Made by a program: the position numbers and the translations under genes. DNA of 64,000 nt from JACRCT01 sp036504155 (lineage in GTDB: Bacteria; Myxococcota; Myxococcia; Myxococcales; UBA5297), in the NCBI GenBank assembly GCA_036504155.1, contig DASXVQ010000230.1, forward strand, positions 62,001 through 126,000. Direction: 5' to 3'. The notes beneath the pieces were generated by a model, which saw only the letters and a program-made list of their open reading frames with translations, searched no databases and had not been told where the DNA came from. Shown here one piece after another: positions 59,408-64,000 of this stretch (position 1 is its first letter; every line of letters begins with the position of its first letter).

Positions 59408-60484
59408 TTGCGAACACTTGCCATCGCCGTGCTCGTCGCCGTTCCCCTTGCCGTGGTCGGCTGGGTCGTCCACCAGGGCATGAACCCGCCACCGCCCGAG
59501 CGCATGCTGGCCGCCGCCAAGCCCGCCGCGCCTCCCGGCGCAGCGCCCGGCAAAGCGCCGCCCCCCGCGGCCATCAACCTGGCGAACGCCGACTCGGTGC
59601 TGCTGGCGCTCTTCGACGGCCTGCTCGGCGCCGGCGAGAAGGCCAAGCTCTACGACTCGAACGGCCTGTTCGACTACATCGACGGCGGCGCTCCGGTCTT
59701 CATCGAGCGCGGCTTCCGGCGCCTGGCGGCCGCGGAGCTCAAGCTCGAAGGCAGCGACGTGGTCTGCGACGTCTACGACATGGCCGCGCCGGAGAACTCC
59801 ACCGCCATCTTCAACAAGGAGAAGTCGGCCAACGCCAAGCCGGTGGAGAACTGGCCGGCGGCGATCTCCGGGGCGATGAGCTTCGTCTTCCACTCCGGCG
59901 CCTACTACATCAAGCTCACCGCGTTCGACGCCAAGGGCGAAGCGCAGCTTCCCAAGCTGGCGCAGCGGCTCAAGGAGAAGACCGCGACCCCGCCGGTGGC
60001 GGTCGCCACGGGCCCCTCGGCATCGGCCCCGGCCGCGGCGGCGGGATCGGCGCCGGCTCCCTCCGGCGACGAGGACAAGGCGCTCACCGCGCTCTTCGAC
60101 GGCGAGCTGGGCGGCGCCAAGGTCAAGGAGAAGGTCGCGATCTACGACTCCAAGGGCCTGTTCGACTTCATCGACGGCGGCGCCCCGGTCTTCATCGAGC
60201 GCGGCTTTCGCAAGCTGGCGGCCACCGAGCTCGCCAGCGCCGACGGCGCCGACCTCGAGTGCGCCATCTACGACATGGCCAAGCCCGAGAACGCCAAGGC
60301 CATCTTCGAGAAGGAGAAATCGGCCAAGGCCCAGTCGGTGGACGGCTGGGACGAGGCCATCGCGGGCAACCTCTCCTTCGTCTTCTGGTCGGACCGCTAC
60401 TACGTGAAGCTGACCGCATTCGACGCCAAGGGCGAGTCCGCGCTGTTCCCGCTCGCCAAGGCGCTGCGGAGGAAGGCGCGATGA
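59408..60484 (+). CDS. Membrane-anchored protein with two DUF6599 domains
   Basis: This 358-residue protein starts at TTG 59408 (GAGG 5 nt upstream). An N-terminal hydrophobic segment (AIAVLVAVPLAVVGWVVHQG) is followed by a Pro/Ala linker and two copies of one domain (about 75-195 and 220-355). Each copy has LFDYIDGGAPVFIERGFRRL or LFDFIDGGAPVFIERGFRKL, then C-[DA]-[VI]-YDMA-x-PENxxAIF, then SFVF and YYxKLTAFDAKGE. The copies are highly similar, indicating recent internal duplication. DUF6599 function is unknown. It is the first gene of an operon with a DUF362 gene (ATGA overlap) and a polyferredoxin gene. Confidence 0.8.
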   Translation: MRTLAIAVLVAVPLAVVGWVVHQGMNPPPPERMLAAAKPAAPPGAAPGKAPPPAAINLANADSVLLALFDGLLGAGEKAKLYDSNGLFDYIDGGAPVFIERGFRRLAAAELKLEGSDVVCDVYDMAAPENSTAIFNKEKSANAKPVENWPAAISGAMSFVFHSGAYYIKLTAFDAKGEAQLPKLAQRLKEKTATPPVAVATGPSASAPAAAAGSAPAPSGDEDKALTALFDGELGGAKVKEKVAIYDSKGLFDFIDGGAPVFIERGFRKLAATELASADGADLECAIYDMAKPENAKAIFEKEKSAKAQSVDGWDEAIAGNLSFVFWSDRYYVKLTAFDAKGESALFPLAKALRRKAR

Positions 60485-61614
60485 AGGATTCCGACCGGCA
60501 CGGAGGCCCGTCGCTCCAAGCCGAGAACAAGGCGCCCGACAGGCAGGGAGGCTTGCCGCTCCAACCAGAGACGCCACTAATCCAGGTGCCGGAGAAGGCG
60601 CCCGAGCCGCTGATCCAGGTCCCGCCGGCCGAGCCCGGGCCGCGCCGCCTGACGCGCCGCGAGCTGATCCAGGTCGCGGCCACCACCGCCGCCGCGGTGG
60701 GGACGGTCGGTGTCGCCGCCGCGCTGACGGATCGCAAGAAGGCCGGCAAGGACGAGGGCGCCGCCAAGAAGCTGCTGACGATCAAGGACCACCGCATCGT
60801 CCTGCCGGCCGGCTCCAACCAGATGGCCATCGTCCACGGCGCGGACGCGGCGGTGAACGCGCAGAAGGCCGTGGAGGCGCTCGGCGGCATGGGCGTCTTC
60901 GTGAAGCCCGGCGACAAGGTCCTCATCAAGCCCAACGTCGGCTGGAACCGGCTGCCCGAGCAGGCCGCCAACTCCAACCCCGAGGTCGTGGCCGCCGTGG
61001 TCCGCATGGTCAAGGCCGCGGGCGCCTCGAAGATCTGGGTCGCCGACGTGCCGGTGAACACCGCCGATCGCTGCTTCGACCGCTCCGGCATCAAGAAGGC
61101 CGCGGGCGAGGCCGGGGCGACGCTGGTGATGCCCGACTCCATCAACTTCCGCGAGGTCGCCGTCGGCGGGAAGCTGCTCCAGTCCGCCGAGGTGCTCTAC
61201 CCCTTCGTCGAGGCGGACAAGATCATCAACCTGCCGCTGGTGAAGCAGCACAGCCTCTCCGGCGCCACGCTCTGCATGAAGAACTGGTACGGCGCGCTCG
61301 GCGGCCACCGCGTGCGGCTGCACCAGGAGATCCACAAGTCCATCGCGGAGCTGGCGGCGATGGTGAAGCCCACGCTGACCCTGCTCGACGCGACGCGCGT
61401 CCTCACCGGCAACGGCCCGTCCGGCGGCAGCCTCGACGACGTGAAGCGGCTGGACCTGCTGGCCGCCTCGACGGACGAGGTCGCGCTCGACGCCTGGGGC
61501 ATCACGCTGCTGGGCGTCACGCGCGAGGTGGCGGCGTTCATCGGCGAGGCCGAGAAGGCCGGCCTGGGCAACAGCGACTACAAGAGCCTCAAGCTCGTGG
61601 AAGTGGGCGGATAG
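60481..61614 (+). CDS. DUF362 protein with Tat-like signal
   Basis: This 377-residue protein has a hydrophilic N-terminal extension (1-52), then a Tat-like signal (LTRRELIQVAATTAAAVGTV) and a DUF362 domain: KPGDKVLIKPNVGWNRLPEQ, NLPLVKQHSLSGATLCMKNW, YGALGGHRVRLHQEIH, LTLLDATRVLTGNGPSGG. The order and motifs match the proteins at 56406 and 57510. GGAGGAAGG lies before the ATG, which overlaps the previous stop by 4 nt. It is followed after 3 bp by the NapH/NapG-like gene, so a shared pathway is likely: membrane electron transfer to an exported DUF362 protein. Confidence 0.88.
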   Translation: MKDSDRHGGPSLQAENKAPDRQGGLPLQPETPLIQVPEKAPEPLIQVPPAEPGPRRLTRRELIQVAATTAAAVGTVGVAAALTDRKKAGKDEGAAKKLLTIKDHRIVLPAGSNQMAIVHGADAAVNAQKAVEALGGMGVFVKPGDKVLIKPNVGWNRLPEQAANSNPEVVAAVVRMVKAAGASKIWVADVPVNTADRCFDRSGIKKAAGEAGATLVMPDSINFREVAVGGKLLQSAEVLYPFVEADKIINLPLVKQHSLSGATLCMKNWYGALGGHRVRLHQEIHKSIAELAAMVKPTLTLLDATRVLTGNGPSGGSLDDVKRLDLLAASTDEVALDAWGITLLGVTREVAAFIGEAEKAGLGNSDYKSLKLVEVGG

Positions 61615-61617
61615 AAC

Positions 61618-63138
61618 ATGCGCACCTTCATCTGGCTCCGGCGCGTCTGGCAGGCCGTCTTCCTCGGCGTGTTCCTGTTCTTCGTCTTCGCCACCACCGC
61701 CTCGGCGATCGGCGGCTACGACGTCGAGTGGTTCCTCGAGCTCGACCCGCTGGTGGCCGTCAGCACCACGCTCGCCACCCGCTCGTTCAGCCACCAGCTG
61801 TGGTGGGCCGTCCCGCTCATCGTCGTCACCCTGGTCTTCGGCCGCTTCTTCTGCGGCTGGATGTGCCCGATGGGCGTCTTGCACCACGCGCTCGGCTTCC
61901 TGGGGCGCAGCAAGAAGATCCAGGAGCGGGCCAAGGCCAACGCCTTTCGGCCCGGGTGGCAGAAGGTGAAGTACTTCATCCTGCTCGGGATGCTGGGCGC
62001 GGCGGCCATGGGCAGCCTGCAGATCGGCTGGCTCGACCCCATCGCCTCGACCTGGCGCGGCCTGTCCACCGCGGTCATCCCCGCCGCCAGCAACACCGCC
62101 TACGGCCTCTACCAGGGCGAGCGGCACTTCCAGGGCGGCGTCCTCATCACCGTGGTCTTCCTGGGAGCGCTGGCGCTCAACCTCATCTTCCCGAGGCTGT
62201 ACTGCCGCGTGCTCTGCCCCCTGGGCGCGCTCTTGGGCCTGCTGAGCAAGTTCTCGCTCTTCCGCGTCACCAAGAAGCTGACGGTCTGCACCGAGTGCAA
62301 CATCTGCGGCGCCGACTGCCAGGGCGCGGCCGATCCGCAGGGCACGGTGCGCGTCAGCGAGTGCATGGTCTGCTTCAACTGCATCGAGGGGAAGGCGTGC
62401 CCCAAGGGCGCCTTGAGCTTCGGGTTCCTGCCGGCGCCCGAGGCGTCGACCACCGAGGTCGACCTCGGCCGCCGCCGGTGGATCGGCGCGGCGCTGGCGG
62501 GCGTCGCCGCCGGGCCGCTGATGCGCGCCTCGGCCGGCGTGGACCCGCGGCCCGAGCCCAAGTGCATCCGCCCACCCGGCGCCGTGGCCGAGCGCGACTT
62601 CGTCGCCCGCTGCCTCAAGTGCGGGGCGTGCATGAAGGCCTGCCCCACCGGCGGGCTGCAGCCGGCGATCAACGAGGGCGGCTTCGAAGGCTTCTGGACC
62701 CCGGTGCTCGTCCCGCGCATCGGCAGCTGCGAGCTGGACTGCGCCCTGTGCAGCAACGTGTGTCCCACCGGCGCCCTCGAACCGCTGACGCTCCTGCAGC
62801 GCCGCGGCAAGCTTCCCGAGGTCGAGCCGGTGAAGATCGGCTCGGCGGCCTTCGACAAGGGCCGCTGCCTGCCGTGGGCGTACGACACCGAGTGCATCGT
62901 CTGCGAAGAGGTCTGCCCGACCGCGCAGAAGGCCATCTACTTCAAGCTCGAGACGGTGACCGTGCGCGACGGCAGCCAGAAGGTGCTCAAGCGGCCGTAC
63001 GTGGACCTGGCGCTGTGCGTCGGCTGCGGCACCTGCGAGTCGCGCTGCCCGGTGTTCGACCACGCCGGCGTGCGCGTCAGCTCCGTCGGCGAGACGCGCA
63101 GCGCCACCAACCGCATCGTGCTGGGCGGGAAGGTCTGA
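61618..63138 (+). CDS. Membrane polyferredoxin combining NapH-like and NapG-like parts
   Basis: This 506-residue protein has an N-terminal NapH-like membrane part (four or five helices, with FCGWMCPMGV and CRVLCPLGAL), a pair of clusters after it (CTECNICGADC, CMVCFNCIEGKACP), and a C-terminal NapG-like ferredoxin part with CLKCGACMKACP, CALCSNVCP, CIVCEEVCP and CVGCGTCESRCP. An internal RRRWIGAALAGVAAG (about 283) looks like a buried Tat signal at the junction, as if napH and napG had fused. It could pass electrons from the quinone pool to exported partners. The start lies 3 bp after the DUF362 stop, ending the operon. Confidence 0.9.
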   Translation: MRTFIWLRRVWQAVFLGVFLFFVFATTASAIGGYDVEWFLELDPLVAVSTTLATRSFSHQLWWAVPLIVVTLVFGRFFCGWMCPMGVLHHALGFLGRSKKIQERAKANAFRPGWQKVKYFILLGMLGAAAMGSLQIGWLDPIASTWRGLSTAVIPAASNTAYGLYQGERHFQGGVLITVVFLGALALNLIFPRLYCRVLCPLGALLGLLSKFSLFRVTKKLTVCTECNICGADCQGAADPQGTVRVSECMVCFNCIEGKACPKGALSFGFLPAPEASTTEVDLGRRRWIGAALAGVAAGPLMRASAGVDPRPEPKCIRPPGAVAERDFVARCLKCGACMKACPTGGLQPAINEGGFEGFWTPVLVPRIGSCELDCALCSNVCPTGALEPLTLLQRRGKLPEVEPVKIGSAAFDKGRCLPWAYDTECIVCEEVCPTAQKAIYFKLETVTVRDGSQKVLKRPYVDLALCVGCGTCESRCPVFDHAGVRVSSVGETRSATNRIVLGGKV

Positions 63139-63190
63139 CGCGGAACCGGTCCGTCGCAGCCCGGACGGCCGGGAGCGCCGGCATCGAATC

Positions 63191-63427
63191 CCCGGGGGCT
63201 GAAAAGCCCCCGGCTACTGGCCCCAAGTCCGCTGAAGCGGACTGGCCCCCGGCGCGTGTCCGCGGAGTCGACGCAAACGGCAGGTGCCGGCCTGTGCCCT
63301 CGTTCGGGCGACCTCGCGGTCGTTGGTGACGCTGGCGTGTGGGTCGTCGCCGCCACGGCGTAGGTTCGGGGGCAGCCCACCTTGGTGGGCTTCGAGGCCA
63401 GTAGCCGGGGGCTTTTCAGCCCCCGGG
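63191..63427. repeat. Composite inverted repeat with hairpin modules
   Basis: Bases 63191-63222 and 63396-63427 are perfect 32-bp inverted copies. Each holds a self-pairing hairpin (CCGGGGGCT, GAAA loop, AGCCCCCGG). Just inside lie two more hairpins: AGTCCGC-TGAA-GCGGACT (about 63226-63243) and AGCCCACC-TT-GGTGGGCT (about 63374-63391). The whole looks like a mobile REP/MITE-like element without a coding region. Confidence 0.7.
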
Positions 63428-63455
63428 AATGACGCAAGGGGCCCGCCAACTCCTG

Positions 63456-63589
63456 TTTCCCGAGAAGGAACCTCAGGTTGCGGAGACCCTGTGACCACGG
63501 TCACAAGTGCGCGAGCCGCCGTTTTCCCAAGGTGAGGTCTGAGCTTGCGGCGCAGGTGTGACCTGCATCACCACGCGGCCCTCAACGAT
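63456..63589. repeat. Two-copy 67-bp tandem repeat, each with a CRP-like dyad
   Basis: Matching blocks recur at an exact offset of 67: TTTCCC (63456, 63523), TTGCGG (63478, 63545), GTGACC (63491, 63558) and TCAC (63501, 63568). Copy 1 holds TGTGA-N6-TCACA (63490-63505), the consensus CRP-family site; copy 2 holds TGTGA-N6-TCACC. Both flanking genes end towards this region, so no target promoter is obvious. Confidence 0.6.
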
Positions 63590-63668
63590 CATCTGGGTGG
63601 ACCGGCAGCCGTCCGCCCGGTCCGCTCAGTCCATCCGGTCCATTCAGTCCATAGGCGGAACGCCACGC

Positions 63669-64000
63669 CTACTTCGCCGTCACCGTGACCACCGGCAGCT
63701 TCATGGCCCCCAGCTCGAACGGGTTCTCGACGTGGCGTATGGCCACCGTGCCGGGCGAGCTCCCCGCCCAGGCGCCTTCCAGCAGCAGCTTCACCGTCTT
63801 GCTCCCGCGGAAGGGCACGGCGAGCAGCTGCATCTTGGTCCCGCCCATCGCCTGCTGGCCGTAGATGAGCTGGCCCTTGTAGTCCGAGAGGATGTCCTCG
63901 GTCTGCTTGATGGCGGTGGTCGAGGGCACGGCGATGAGCGCGTAGTACTCGAGCGGGTCGCGGCCGTCCTCCAGCGTCACCGTGAGGACCGCTTCACCGG
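63669..64000 (-). CDS. Unknown protein, 3' part only
   Basis: This is the C-terminal 109 codons of a gene that runs off the right edge; the frame is open to the edge, so any Met or Val inside (for example at 63980) need not be the start. The visible part is alternating beta and alpha (PLEYYALIAVPSTTAIKQTE, KMQLLAVPFRGSKTVKLLLE, ending KLPVVTVTAK) with no membrane segment or Cys. I do not recognise a family. It is convergent with the polyferredoxin operon. Confidence 0.6.
   Translation of the reverse strand, partial: GEAVLTVTLEDGRDPLEYYALIAVPSTTAIKQTEDILSDYKGQLIYGQQAMGGTKMQLLAVPFRGSKTVKLLLEGAWAGSSPGTVAIRHVENPFELGAMKLPVVTVTAK

Noticed and set aside
63490..63505. A promoter operator for the polyferredoxin operon
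   Set aside because: The site lies 350 bp after the operon's last stop, and the other neighbour also ends towards it.

Overview
The window is GC-rich DNA from a bacterium that is most likely a member of the Myxococcota. The evidence is two secreted proteins with MYXO-CTERM-like tails (a Cys motif, one hydrophobic helix, then Arg/Lys), many lipoproteins whose mature N-termini are Asp/Ala/Gly-rich linkers, Cys-rich secreted proteins, part of a non-flagellar type III secretion locus, and an ArsR-methyltransferase fusion of the SahR type beside ahcY. I found no rRNA, tRNA, CRISPR array, transposase or phage gene.

Layout. Positions 1-4400, all minus strand, are a type III secretion block: a partial sctV, three TPR proteins of SycD/LcrH type, a rod/needle-like protein and one unknown protein, split by a strong terminator near 2540. 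Positions 4479-9337 hold a Cys-rich secreted protein, metK, an extended SDR and a lipoprotein. Positions 9517-13108 hold an outer-membrane-type protein, ahcY and the ArsR-methyltransferase regulator with a palindrome over its ribosome-binding site, so the SAM cycle genes metK and ahcY lie within 6 kb. Positions 13165-22443 are accessory: a degenerate repeat cluster, several secreted or lipoprotein genes of unknown role and two orphan gene ends. Positions 22541-27163 are a sensory cluster of two large PAS histidine kinases and one stand-alone receiver. Positions 27518-31857 are carAB. Positions 32085-35730 hold a small lipoprotein, an unknown cytosolic protein, a tandem pair of WYL regulators and a small release-factor-like rescue protein. 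Positions 35751-38907 are an ABC exporter operon with a rhodanese lipoprotein gene between ATPase and permease. Positions 39229-43791 hold a PKD-domain surface protein, a membrane ankyrin protein and ferritin.

Positions 43892-50055 are a tightly coupled five-gene operon: a tungstate/molybdate-type ABC transporter (binding protein, permease, ATPase with a Cys-rich tail), a membrane ferredoxin of NapH type and a membrane-anchored PQQ-type propeller. A DUF2478-like NTPase gene diverges from it. Positions 50202-63138 hold an arylsulfotransferase-like lipoprotein, a 1342-residue propeller/outer-membrane-barrel protein, three Tat-signal DUF362 proteins, two DUF6599-type proteins and a NapH/NapG-like polyferredoxin. 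The last three plus-strand genes form one operon.

The two redox loci are the best candidates for an undescribed system. Both join a membrane polyferredoxin with CxxxCP motifs to exported partners of unknown chemistry. The intergenic space is also rich in structure: REP-like dyads (one absorbed into a coding end), heptamer arrays on both sides of the barrel gene, a composite inverted repeat with hairpins, and a 67-bp tandem repeat in which each copy carries a CRP-like dyad. Functions are inferred from motifs and remembered family features only; no database search was run.
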